DNA of 64,000 nucleotides, taken from assembly GCF_963678635.1 (NCBI RefSeq), contig NC_087066.1, positions 60,172,875 through 60,236,874 of the forward strand. Reading direction: 5' to 3'. The notes beneath the pieces are model-generated. The model worked only from the letters and a program-made list of their open reading frames with translations, was not told where the DNA came from and did not search any database. Source of the stretch: Symsagittifera roscoffensis. Its lineage: Eukaryota; Xenacoelomorpha; Acoela; Convolutidae. The first letter of the stretch is position 1. Each line of letters starts with the position of its first letter. This document shows, piece after piece, positions 17,751 to 27,059 of the stretch. Position numbers and translations under genes: made by a program.

Positions 17751-20700
17751 ATGGCAGACCGATTCTGGAACTCCGTGCCCGCGGCCCTGAGGAAGCCCAC
17801 TCTTGATGAGCTGTACAGGCGCCTGAGGGACTTGGACTATACCCAAATAGACGAGAGAATGGCGGTGATGCTGAATGCCATCCTCCAGTTGGAGGACCAG
17901 GGTGAGTGCAGGGAGTCTGCAACGGAGGCTGTCTTGATGATCGGCTACACCACCGAGGGAATATCGAACCAAGAACAGACCAGATGGTTGTCTTGGAATG
18001 TGGATGGAGGAGTAAGGGGTTTTGACTTGGCAAGGAATCCTGGCCTGAATAACAACACCGAATATGGCGCAGGGGAATTCCCATTACCGACTAGGCCAAC
18101 AGTAAGGTCCACCAGCCAGAGCTCGAGTAGGGTGCCATCGATGTCACGAATGCAACAGACGACCGAGGCATATCCGGATCTAGGTGTTCTAAAGAAAGAG
18201 CTCGAGAAGACGCAGAAGGAAAGGAATAAGGCAAACCTCGATCGGGATCAGGCAAATCTGGATCGGGAGAAGGTTCAGCTGGAAAGGGACCAGGCGGTCA
18301 ATGAGCGAGACCAGGCTCTGAGGTTGCTTGAGATACAAAAAGCTGAGCATCAACAGGAGTTAAGGGTGCGGGAGAACGTCGCGAATCGTGATCAATTGAA
18401 GTCGGAGTTGGAAAGGATAGAACAGCGACAACGCGAGCTTGACGCACAGAAGGGAGCCAGGTCAAACGAACGATTGGTGACCAGCTCGAGGCCAGAGTCG
18501 CGCATGGAGGTGGATGAAGCTCCCAGGGCTAGAGGACGGTTCAACCTTGACCGCGAGGCCAGAGAACACATGAGTGAAGGGTTGGAGGTCTGGATACCGA
18601 ATGACGTGACGCCTTCCCTGCGCAACCTAGAGACACAACCTGTACGTCCCCTGATGGATGTGGTGTTACCAGGATATACCCCAACCTCGACCTCGAGTGG
18701 CAGTCAGGTGAGCGGCGCCTCATCGCGCCTGAAGGAGCTAGGCGAGAAATTGCAGCAGCAGAGTCGTGAAAGATCGACAAGGCCAGAGCTTCCCCCAACT
18801 TGGAGGGAACAGCCGGTCAGGAATGTCGTGATCGCAAGCTATAAGAAGAATACAGAAGGGAACTACCACAGGCACAATCGGCTGGACTGGAGTGCGGAAC
18901 AGGGAGCCAGGAGGGACTGCTTCCATGACGCAGCCTGGGTGGAGTATCTAGCGCCACCTCGTGTGCCAGAGGGTGCAGTTCACCTAATTATAGGGGATAG
19001 CCTGGTGCGGGTGTTGACCCAGATACGGTCACATTGGCAGACAGGAGTCTTGAGTTTCGCTGGAGCTGCCACGCCACAGATGTTGGCAACCCTGGACATG
19101 CTAGGGATGACCAAAGTTTACACAGTGACCCTGATGGTTGGGACCAACGACGTGTCAAGGGGAGAAGCGAGGAAGGTAACGAGGTTGTGCGACAAGATGA
19201 GCTGCCTTCTTGAGGAACTGAGGATCCAGATGGACCCCATCCTGCTGACGGTATGCACGGTCCCCTACAACATGATGTTTGATCAGCACGCCCTAGAGAT
19301 GAACCAGAAGGTGCGGAGCCTGAACAAGGTGATCCGAGACATACACCGAAAGAGTGTGCTTCCTCTCAGGCTGTTGGACATAGCAGAACGTATGGAGAAA
19401 AAGGGATTCCCTGAAGACACCTCAAAAGATGGAATCCATTTCGATAGGCCAAGGGGAGCGGAGTGGCTGAACGACGTCTTCCAGGAACACATAAACACGC
19501 TAGAGGCGGACCTGCTGGAGACAGCCCAATTCACTTTAGGACCACCTCCCAACCCACCATTCCTTGCCTCGAGGGCCTTGGCTGGTCGCTTGGGACCGAG
19601 AGTTGACACTAGAGACAGTTCAAGGAGCAGCCAGACCAGATTGCAGAGTGCCACGCCAATGGAGTCTGAGGAGGTGACGTCATCAACACCTCCAAGCTCG
19701 GCGATATCCTCAGTGGTAGTGGCAGAGAGCAAACGGGAAAATAAGTCTATGGAGACCGCTCGCTTGAGATATCCCGAGAAGGTGAAAGAACTGGATCTAG
19801 AGAGTTTGGAATGCAGGCAAGAATTGGCGGAAACCCTGGGGATCGAACGAGTATCACACGAGGACTTGAATAGGCATCATTGCGTGGACTGGTTGAAAGC
19901 TCATGAGGCGCACTTCTCGAGAGCGAAGTTGATGGAGACCACAGACCTGACGGGAATTCCCACAAAAACGATCATGGGACCCATTAATTACAGACCTCTC
20001 AAGCTGCTGGGGAGTCCGGGACTTATAGCAGAACCTCCCAAGCACCGAACTAGCATCGCCAGAATCAGGTTGGCAACCCCGGCACAGTTGAAGGTGGTAG
20101 ACAAGCTACTCAATCCGGGAGGAACGGGATTGCCAGATGCCGCTTACGAAGGCTCGAAATTGGCGGAAGATCCCAGGTACGGGAAGCCCTGTGGGAGTAC
20201 CCAGCTGGCCAAAACCCTGGCAGTATATGATAGAGCAGACCCAGCTGCTGCGAGAGTAGTCATTGTGGCGGGATCAGACTTCGAAGGAACGTCTCCCAAG
20301 TTGTTCTGGCCGGAGACTTTGATATACTCTTTGCCAGGAGCTGAATTGAATCAGATGTTAACTCTGGTAGTGGAAATAAAGTCGGAGATGCCCTGTGAAC
20401 CTGAACTGCTATTGTTTGCAGGGATGAATGATCACCTGCACGCGATGGGACTTCTTGAGCAACTAAAGGGCGATGAAATTCCGACATCGAGGAAGATATG
20501 GGAAGCCATTCAAGCGTTGTTTGCGGCGATGAATGAAGTGCAAGAGAATGTTGTCTCGAGATTCGGGTCCAAGACGAAGGTGGTGTTTACCACATCCCCT
20601 GGATACGCGAATATGCCACCCGCCCTACAGTTCGTGTACGCGGTCTTGATCCTGATAGCAGAAGGGAGTGAATGGCGGATTCTAATGGCAGCCCCCAATC

Positions 20701-23231
20701 GGGAGTTGGAGCCATCGAGCCTGAGACTTCGCAAGTCAGAATTGGCGGCGGCATGGGCGGATATATCTCATGCACTGAGGGGCTTTTATGGACTAGCCGA
20801 CATCCTGATCGTATTAGACGAGGTGCTCTTGCTAGAGATATCGAACTTTGCCAGGCAGCTCAAGTTCAGCCCAGTCATCGGGGACGATCACCCGGCGATA
20901 AGCAAATTAACGGCCAGCCTGTGGTTTCGGAGTATGGATGTAAAGATCACGAACTCCACCAGCAAGTCTAGAGGTCCCAGTAACGAGAGAAGAAATGTGG
21001 CCGAGACGGAAAAGCAATTAGGATCGTTGAAATATCGTTTGACTCAAGAGAATGGCTGGTGGCCATTTTTGACACCAAGGTTGGAGAACGCCACGAATAA
21101 GACAAGGGAGGAAGCACCACTCCTCGTGAAGCAAGTCTGGAGTTTCCTAGAGAAGCAACTGGAGCTGGCCGAGGTAAGAGACATGACGGTGGCTAGATTT
21201 GTCTCGGCCGCCAATGAAGTGACAATCGCAGGATTCTGGAGAGAGCACGCCAAAGGCGAATTGAAGACTCGGAGGGATTACGAGATTCTCAAGTTCTTGA
21301 GTCCTTGCTGGGAGAAGGAATTCTTGGCAGGAGTATTCGGTACCACGGCGACTATCTTTGGAGCCTTCGTGCAGGAGATACTGGGCATGCCCATCAGCCT
21401 GCTCTTGGCCCTGTATTTGGTCTACCCCAGATACTTGTTCAACATGGGTCCAGCATACATGTTTAGTCGGGGAGTGGAGACACTTCGAGTTGATGGGTAC
21501 CTGGCACTAGTGCTCTTGACCCATGGGGAATTGGTGTCGTTTCATCGGTTAATGGAATATGGAGAACCTCTGTCTATGGGGAGAGTCCACACGAGCATTG
21601 AAACCAGCTCCTACAAGTGTGCCGCAGGGTTGAAGACACTGCTGGTGCAATACCTCATGATGCAGAATCGATACATGACGGGTGAAGATGAGAACCCAAC
21701 CTCGAGAGAAGAATGGGAGAAGGCGAACAGAGGGATGCCTCTGTTGACGGACCTGTGCCTGGCAATGAGGTCGGACCCAATGGGGATAATCCGAGGTCTA
21801 GAGGAGGTGGTGACCTGCATCTATGGTCCAGCAGTGACGTACGCGTTTCCAGATCCCCTGGTGATAACGTATCGTCACTCGGTGACGCACTTGAGTCTCA
21901 TCAGCGTACTGGATGGTACAGCGCTGAATTGGTGTCAGCAGGAGGTGCTCAGGGCGCGTATGAGCAACACGGTACTCTTCGGAAAAGTGAAAGATGCCGA
22001 GATGATGGTGTGCAACTTCAGGGGACAAATGCAATGTAGAATGGGAGGCAAGCGAGAGGGCCCCATTGAAATGTATCCAAAGTTTTGGAACCTAAACCCA
22101 TTGACGGCCGACGGACGAGAAGTCTTGAGAATCCCCGCCTGGAAGGAGTGCTTTGCACTAGTCAAGAGGGAGCTGGAGGCCATAATGGAGAAAGAAATCC
22201 TACCAGCCACCATGCCTGAGTTCCCGACAGTCAGGAGGATGACCTTGGGAATGAATAGTCCCTTGGTGGTTCCCTCCATAATGGCGAAGATGATGACGGA
22301 GGAAACGCAGAGGCCTTTCACGGATGGCTGGGACCCCCTGTTCATCGGCTACACGGCGGCAGTCTACTTCCACATCAGCGAGATGAGAGTAAATTCGTGG
22401 ACGACGCAAGCGAAAAAGAGTAGAGGTTCGCAGCCCCCTGGATATGAAGTGCGGAAAGTCTTGAGGACTCTTGAGAAGGAAGGACTTGAGAATATGCTAC
22501 CCATATGGGATGATGGCAGGATGATCGTGATGGAGGGGCACGTCGCATTGGTGGACGAAATGAAATTTGCCACGAGAAAATACAAGGCACCCTATGGCTT
22601 GGAACAAGTAGAAGTGACACAGGAGGGAACAGAACTAGATGCAGCAGGTCAACTGCATGTAGCCCTGACGGAATATAAAAAGCTGGATCCTACGACACCG
22701 TCACCACTGTCTGTAGACACGCCTGGAGACAAGAGGAGTGGACCTGTTGAGGATCGATTCAAAAGAATTCTCGAGAGAAGAAGAAATGAATCAGAGGAAG
22801 AGAGTATGGATGAAACTCTCAGTGAAGCTGGAGAAGACATGGAGGTGGGGAATACGCCTGAACCAGGGCCATCAGGGGAGGAACTCACCACTCAAGAGCT
22901 GTTGAAAGACTTGAGCGAAGAGAATTGGGCAGATACTGCCACCCCACCTCTGAACCCGTCCCCGCGGAAGAACCTAGAGTTGCCATTGGCAGGTGAGACC
23001 TTCAATATGGGGATGTTACTCTTGAGCTCGGAGGAAAGGGAGAAGAACACGTTCGAAGGGAACAGGGACATATTCTTGGGATCTCTCGAGGATGACGCTT
23101 GGCAGGAATTCCTGGGGGAATTCAATCGAGAAGTGGGCAGCGAGACGACGCTGGACAAGTTCAAGAAGGAACTGTGGGACGCAGTAGTGAGATTCGGGGG
23201 AACCGCTCCTGATAGGAACGGGCCTGGATGA
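17751..23231 (+). CDS. 1826-aa accessory protein with tandem SGNH/GDSL-hydrolase-like domains
   Basis: The ATG at 17751 opens a single intact frame to TGA 23229-23231. Residues ~145-235 are a charged coiled coil (repeated KANLDRDQ, EKVQLERDQ). Residues ~405-590 form an SGNH hydrolase domain: GDSL at 415-418 (Ser417 nucleophile), Gly-rich GAATPQ (block II), GTND at 464-467 (Asn466), and DGIHF at 560-564 (Asp560/His563). Residues ~835-1050 look like a second, degenerate copy: VIVAGSDF at 838-844 in place of GDSL, GMND at 891-894, and DDH at 1045-1047. Residues ~1100-1650 are largely helical with no recognised domain, and the tail is acidic. SGNH enzymes are esterases or lipases; esterase-like domains are known in some non-LTR (CR1-like) elements. 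Substrate and role here are unknown. No signal peptide is seen at the start. Confidence 0.82.
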   Translation: MADRFWNSVPAALRKPTLDELYRRLRDLDYTQIDERMAVMLNAILQLEDQGECRESATEAVLMIGYTTEGISNQEQTRWLSWNVDGGVRGFDLARNPGLNNNTEYGAGEFPLPTRPTVRSTSQSSSRVPSMSRMQQTTEAYPDLGVLKKELEKTQKERNKANLDRDQANLDREKVQLERDQAVNERDQALRLLEIQKAEHQQELRVRENVANRDQLKSELERIEQRQRELDAQKGARSNERLVTSSRPESRMEVDEAPRARGRFNLDREAREHMSEGLEVWIPNDVTPSLRNLETQPVRPLMDVVLPGYTPTSTSSGSQVSGASSRLKELGEKLQQQSRERSTRPELPPTWREQPVRNVVIASYKKNTEGNYHRHNRLDWSAEQGARRDCFHDAAWVEYLAPPRVPEGAVHLIIGDSLVRVLTQIRSHWQTGVLSFAGAATPQMLATLDMLGMTKVYTVTLMVGTNDVSRGEARKVTRLCDKMSCLLEELRIQMDPILLTVCTVPYNMMFDQHALEMNQKVRSLNKVIRDIHRKSVLPLRLLDIAERMEKKGFPEDTSKDGIHFDRPRGAEWLNDVFQEHINTLEADLLETAQFTLGPPPNPPFLASRALAGRLGPRVDTRDSSRSSQTRLQSATPMESEEVTSSTPPSSAISSVVVAESKRENKSMETARLRYPEKVKELDLESLECRQELAETLGIERVSHEDLNRHHCVDWLKAHEAHFSRAKLMETTDLTGIPTKTIMGPINYRPLKLLGSPGLIAEPPKHRTSIARIRLATPAQLKVVDKLLNPGGTGLPDAAYEGSKLAEDPRYGKPCGSTQLAKTLAVYDRADPAAARVVIVAGSDFEGTSPKLFWPETLIYSLPGAELNQMLTLVVEIKSEMPCEPELLLFAGMNDHLHAMGLLEQLKGDEIPTSRKIWEAIQALFAAMNEVQENVVSRFGSKTKVVFTTSPGYANMPPALQFVYAVLILIAEGSEWRILMAAPNRELEPSSLRLRKSELAAAWADISHALRGFYGLADILIVLDEVLLLEISNFARQLKFSPVIGDDHPAISKLTASLWFRSMDVKITNSTSKSRGPSNERRNVAETEKQLGSLKYRLTQENGWWPFLTPRLENATNKTREEAPLLVKQVWSFLEKQLELAEVRDMTVARFVSAANEVTIAGFWREHAKGELKTRRDYEILKFLSPCWEKEFLAGVFGTTATIFGAFVQEILGMPISLLLALYLVYPRYLFNMGPAYMFSRGVETLRVDGYLALVLLTHGELVSFHRLMEYGEPLSMGRVHTSIETSSYKCAAGLKTLLVQYLMMQNRYMTGEDENPTSREEWEKANRGMPLLTDLCLAMRSDPMGIIRGLEEVVTCIYGPAVTYAFPDPLVITYRHSVTHLSLISVLDGTALNWCQQEVLRARMSNTVLFGKVKDAEMMVCNFRGQMQCRMGGKREGPIEMYPKFWNLNPLTADGREVLRIPAWKECFALVKRELEAIMEKEILPATMPEFPTVRRMTLGMNSPLVVPSIMAKMMTEETQRPFTDGWDPLFIGYTAAVYFHISEMRVNSWTTQAKKSRGSQPPGYEVRKVLRTLEKEGLENMLPIWDDGRMIVMEGHVALVDEMKFATRKYKAPYGLEQVEVTQEGTELDAAGQLHVALTEYKKLDPTTPSPLSVDTPGDKRSGPVEDRFKRILERRRNESEEESMDETLSEAGEDMEVGNTPEPGPSGEELTTQELLKDLSEENWADTATPPLNPSPRKNLELPLAGETFNMGMLLLSSEEREKNTFEGNRDIFLGSLEDDAWQEFLGEFNREVGSETTLDKFKKELWDAVVRFGGTAPDRNGPG

Positions 23232-23895
23232 GAAAGCAAGAAAAGAGCTGCTGAACAAGCTAGTGGAGCTGAGGAACGCACGATCGAAGACTAGAAAAGA
23301 GAAATGTGAGGACAGCTCTACTCTGAAACAAAAAACTGTGGATAAAATGGTTGATGATATAAAAAGGGATAAGGTTGGGACTAGTAATATGATTAAAAGT
23401 ACTAATATCCTTAAGGCTCGAGCAGGGGGGAGGCAAGAGTTGGAAGGAGTGGATGGAGAGGTCGAATCAATGATGATAGCCACAACACCCTCGAGCAGAG
23501 ATGTGAAGACTCGCAAGAGGAAGAGAGAAGTGGAAGGATGGGGTAGTCCTTCAGTGGATGCTGTTTCGGAAGGAAACTTGAGAGAGACGGCGCCCATCGT
23601 TTTGGCCCGATGCAAGACGGCGGCATACAAGAACAGCTCGGAGCTCAGGAAACCACTTGAAGTAGAAAAGGAAATAGAGGTTTCCACCAGTTCGACGTCA
23701 GAAGAAGACTTCAAGCCTCAGAAGGTAAACGTGAAGAGAGGTTCAACGAACGGACAGGTAGGGGAAGTGGAGATCGGCAAAGAATGGATCTCGAAGGCAC
23801 ATCAGGACATGGGCAAACAAGTGACGAGTGATCCATTGGAGAGGAACAAGACGAGGAACACTTCCCGGAGTGGTGGGTGGCCCTCGAAACATTGA
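23191..23895 (+). CDS. Small shifted-frame ORF linking the two large accessory ORFs
   Basis: This frame (+1 relative to the 1826-codon ORF) is open from 23191 to TGA 23893-23895, overlapping the end of the previous ORF by about 40 nt and the start of the next by about 60 nt. The product is Lys/Glu/Ser-rich, with a basic patch (SRDVKTRKRKREVE) and a Ser/Thr-acidic patch (VSTSSTSEEDF). The first in-frame ATG is only at 23347, so its expression may depend on a +1 shift at GGA-TGA-G (23226-23232). The next ORF returns to the original frame. Two compensating small indels in an ancestral single ORF, or programmed frameshifting, both fit. No domain is recognised. Confidence 0.5.
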   Translation, partial: DSGEPLLIGTGLDEKARKELLNKLVELRNARSKTRKEKCEDSSTLKQKTVDKMVDDIKRDKVGTSNMIKSTNILKARAGGRQELEGVDGEVESMMIATTPSSRDVKTRKRKREVEGWGSPSVDAVSEGNLRETAPIVLARCKTAAYKNSSELRKPLEVEKEIEVSTSSTSEEDFKPQKVNVKRGSTNGQVGEVEIGKEWISKAHQDMGKQVTSDPLERNKTRNTSRSGGWPSKH

Positions 23896-26630
23896 AGGAA
23901 ATGGAGGACTGCTTGAAGAAGTTGGACAGTGGAATAGCTCGCAGGCGACGCAATTGGGCCACCCAGCAAAAAGCCGAGGTTAACAAGATAGAGATGGCAA
24001 GTCATCTGAAGAGGTCCTGGCAGAGTTTGTTGAAGGATCATTTTGAAGAGGCGATGAGAACATCCTCATCAGCACCGCCACTAATGGCGAATCCCTTCGT
24101 TAGAACTGCGGGACAATTAATGTTCACCTGGAGTCTGGTGGGAATAGAGTTGGAGACATTGACCTCGTATGACAGGCTGAAGTTGGGAAGCAAGAAGCTA
24201 GAGGTGTATCAGGCACTGATGCAACACGTGGCCAGGGACAATTCAGGCTTGAGCCTGGCTAGAAGAAAAGATGCCACATGTTTCTTGAGATGGACAATGT
24301 CAATGATGTCTGATAGCACCATCCTGGCATGCCACCAGAGAGCAAGTGGAAGTAAAACCATGGAGAGAAGAGTCTCAACGATCATCTTGAACGTATATCA
24401 GAGTACAGGAATAGAGAAAGAAGATGGTTCCAGACTATCCTTAGAGAACCATCGAAAGCTGGACGAGGTACGGAGGTTCTCTAATAAGAAGTTCGAGGAA
24501 GAACATGATGTTCACCGTAACCTGGCCTCGTCAGAACAGTACTCGAGACTCAGTGAGAAGGGGGAATACCAATATGTGTCTGGAGTGATGGGAATAGCCT
24601 ACAATCCCTTCTTAGACTCGGAAGCTGGAGGAGCCCACAGAAACCATGAGGTAGCGGAGCTACTGAAGTTTTGGACAGAAAGAATAATGGAAATAGACGC
24701 GGTGGAAAAAGAGGGGCCGAGCCTGGGCCTGATTCTTGAGAAAACACCAGAGGTGATAAGCATACCGCGCTCAAACAAGAGAGTTGAAGTGAACATGGGC
24801 GGTGGAAATGGCTTGTTAACCACGAACTTGGGAGTGATATGGAAGCTACTAAGACCCTCCTGGTGTCCACATCCCCATGCAAGTCTAATCGAGGAAACCA
24901 CAGAGCGAGTGAGGTTAGCACCAACGGAAGATGAAGATCTGGCGAAGTTGAGTGTGCTACATAAGCTAATCACGCCCCAGATGCAAGAGCCAAGCGAAAG
25001 GACGAGCGACCCCGGGTCAGCAAAGAAATTGGAGCCGGGTAGCTGTCTGGATTCGACGTGTGGGAACGGAGAGCACATCTGCGATGGACGGTCATGCGTC
25101 AGAATACTGTCGTTTCAAAAAGAAGACCTGGTCACTTGGTTCGAAGACATCACAGAAAGGGAGAAAAGTGAAGTGCAAATAATAGCGGAATGTTACGCGA
25201 GAACCACGGTGAATATAGCGACAGCTCTCGGATTCTTCTCGAGAATGTGTGGTCTGCAGGCACTGGAGAGACTGGAGTCTGAACATCATTTAGTGACGGC
25301 GTTGAGCGTAGAATCATGGCCCGGGGTGTTGCAGGTGACTCAAAAACACATCCGGAGCTGGAAGGTTGGTCTTGAGGCGGAAATGGGATTTCCCATGAGC
25401 GAAGCTTATGGCTTGCCATTGAACGCGAAATCGCTGATAGGGTCAATGATGGCCAACTTGTGCGGAAGTCACTACCCGCTACACATGGCGATGGTGGAAG
25501 TGTCCAGCCAGAGAATACTGGTGGACAAGGCCTTCTCAGTGCCCAAGTGCGTGAGGTTGGCTCGGATGTCGCATCACTCGCACAAGTTGTTGAGAAAAAT
25601 CAAAGGGACAGTACCAAAAGAATTGAGAGATGACTTAAGCGAAATCTGGGGAGAAGATCTTCTGAAGTTGGAAAGAGAAAACACGAGCGATCACGAGAGA
25701 CAAAACGTGATCGGGAAACCTGTGGGAAGTACTCCGAACCTGGAAGACAACGACACGATGCACGAGAAAATGATGGAGCTTGAGCCTCTCTTGGAAGCCT
25801 CAGGGGAGCGTAATCTCAGGAGCATTGAGATCTCTCATGGGGAATGCCCATGCCACTGTTTGGCACAAACGGTGTGGTATCCAGATCACAAGAACCTTTG
25901 CCTGGTGTGGGATGTGGAAGAGATTCGGTCGATCGGACTACCGGATCACCGGCAGAAGGTGACGCTCTTAGTAGTGAGTACGATGTTAGCTCTGAGATGG
26001 ATAGAAGAGAATATAACGAAGTATCGGGAGGCGACGAGGCCAACGGCTGAGTCAATATACGCGATAGACTACAGCAGGAGACTCGAGTTGTTTGAGACTG
26101 CGTGCAAAGTATTCGCCATACCGACGGAAGTCAGGCACGTATGGAGTCGCTTGAGGTACTTTCCATGGTTTCGGGCGACACTGACGTCTTGGTTGTACAT
26201 GACAACGAAAGATCACATGAGAAAACATCAAAAAGAGTATCGACAGTTCCAGGCCGAGATTAGGCCGGAAGCTTTCAAGAGACCCCTGCTAACCCATCGT
26301 AATGCGATCACGACAGGATGGAAAAGAGTGGGTAAGATGTCTAGAGACAATACCAAAGCGAGGGAGTCGATACTAGAGGAAGACCTGGCGAAGAACGTGA
26401 GCTTGAGCCTGCACAACTCCTTTTGCTTGAACCGAGAAGCTAGGGTGAAGGCACTACCCAACCAAGCAAAGAGATTGCAGGAGCAGAGAGAATGGATGCG
26501 ATCCTATGAACAGCTGAAGGCTTGGGAGGAGATTGTGATTAGTTCCGATGATGAAGAGGAACTGTTGAGACAGTTTGCCGCATCTAGCACTTCAGGATGC
26601 AGTACCTCCAAGGCGAACAGTACGAGATGA
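23832..26630 (+). CDS. Large accessory protein of unknown function (about 917 aa)
   Basis: The frame is open from 23832, and the first ATG is at 23901 (KEMEDCLKKL). Coding character already appears before it (EEQDEEHFPEWW), suggesting continuity with the upstream shifted ORF rather than a separate start. The protein ends in TGA at 26628-26630. It is soluble-looking and helical. It contains Cys/His-rich stretches (CLDSTCGNGEHICDGRSC and HGECPCHCLAQTVWYPDHKNLC) that could bind metal, and an acidic C-terminal EEIVISSDDEEELL resembling a SUMO-interacting motif. No transmembrane segment is seen, so it is not a typical envelope protein. I do not recognise the family. It is intact in this copy. Confidence 0.7.
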   Translation, partial: SIGEEQDEEHFPEWWVALETLKEMEDCLKKLDSGIARRRRNWATQQKAEVNKIEMASHLKRSWQSLLKDHFEEAMRTSSSAPPLMANPFVRTAGQLMFTWSLVGIELETLTSYDRLKLGSKKLEVYQALMQHVARDNSGLSLARRKDATCFLRWTMSMMSDSTILACHQRASGSKTMERRVSTIILNVYQSTGIEKEDGSRLSLENHRKLDEVRRFSNKKFEEEHDVHRNLASSEQYSRLSEKGEYQYVSGVMGIAYNPFLDSEAGGAHRNHEVAELLKFWTERIMEIDAVEKEGPSLGLILEKTPEVISIPRSNKRVEVNMGGGNGLLTTNLGVIWKLLRPSWCPHPHASLIEETTERVRLAPTEDEDLAKLSVLHKLITPQMQEPSERTSDPGSAKKLEPGSCLDSTCGNGEHICDGRSCVRILSFQKEDLVTWFEDITEREKSEVQIIAECYARTTVNIATALGFFSRMCGLQALERLESEHHLVTALSVESWPGVLQVTQKHIRSWKVGLEAEMGFPMSEAYGLPLNAKSLIGSMMANLCGSHYPLHMAMVEVSSQRILVDKAFSVPKCVRLARMSHHSHKLLRKIKGTVPKELRDDLSEIWGEDLLKLERENTSDHERQNVIGKPVGSTPNLEDNDTMHEKMMELEPLLEASGERNLRSIEISHGECPCHCLAQTVWYPDHKNLCLVWDVEEIRSIGLPDHRQKVTLLVVSTMLALRWIEENITKYREATRPTAESIYAIDYSRRLELFETACKVFAIPTEVRHVWSRLRYFPWFRATLTSWLYMTTKDHMRKHQKEYRQFQAEIRPEAFKRPLLTHRNAITTGWKRVGKMSRDNTKARESILEEDLAKNVSLSLHNSFCLNREARVKALPNQAKRLQEQREWMRSYEQLKAWEEIVISSDDEEELLRQFAASSTSGCSTSKANSTR

Positions 26631-27059
26631 ATGGGCAAATCGGATGGATCTTGAGTCTTGAGAGGGAAGGGGGGCTTGAGCGTGGATCCGAGTGAAACTT
26701 GGATTCACGAAAAAGAAATTTTAACAAATAAATATTGTTACTAATATACTATATTTATTATATAAATCGAAATGCTGCATGACAATTTCCTGATTGAATA
26801 GGACAAAAGAGATTTTAAAATGATTGGCTTGAAAAGCGAAAATTCAAGGGTGCAGGTGTATGCAGATTTTGATTGCTGTTTAGCAATAGTGTGAAAATTT
26901 TAAATGGCTGTGAATTTTGGGGTGTAGATAAGCTTAAATCTGCTGCAAACTTCTGTAAATGACCACTGGCACTGTATCTTGAGCAACGCTCGGTTTTTCT
27001 GGGACTCACTGGCAGAAGACAGCGCGCGATGAGGACATCGATCTCGAGTCCGGGGAGTA
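26631..27059 (+). other. 3' untranslated region of the giant element
   Basis: No gene is seen. Four CTTGAG hexamers occur (three within 26650-26680, one near 26979), with a purine-rich GAGAGGGAAGGGGGG at 26660-26674, an AT-rich stretch at 26710-26770, and a weak GGGGAG purine run before the LTR. Confidence 0.5.

Noticed and set aside
17751-26630. Accessory ORFs as an envelope glycoprotein
   Set aside because: No signal peptide, transmembrane anchor or furin-like site is seen; the recognised domain is SGNH hydrolase.
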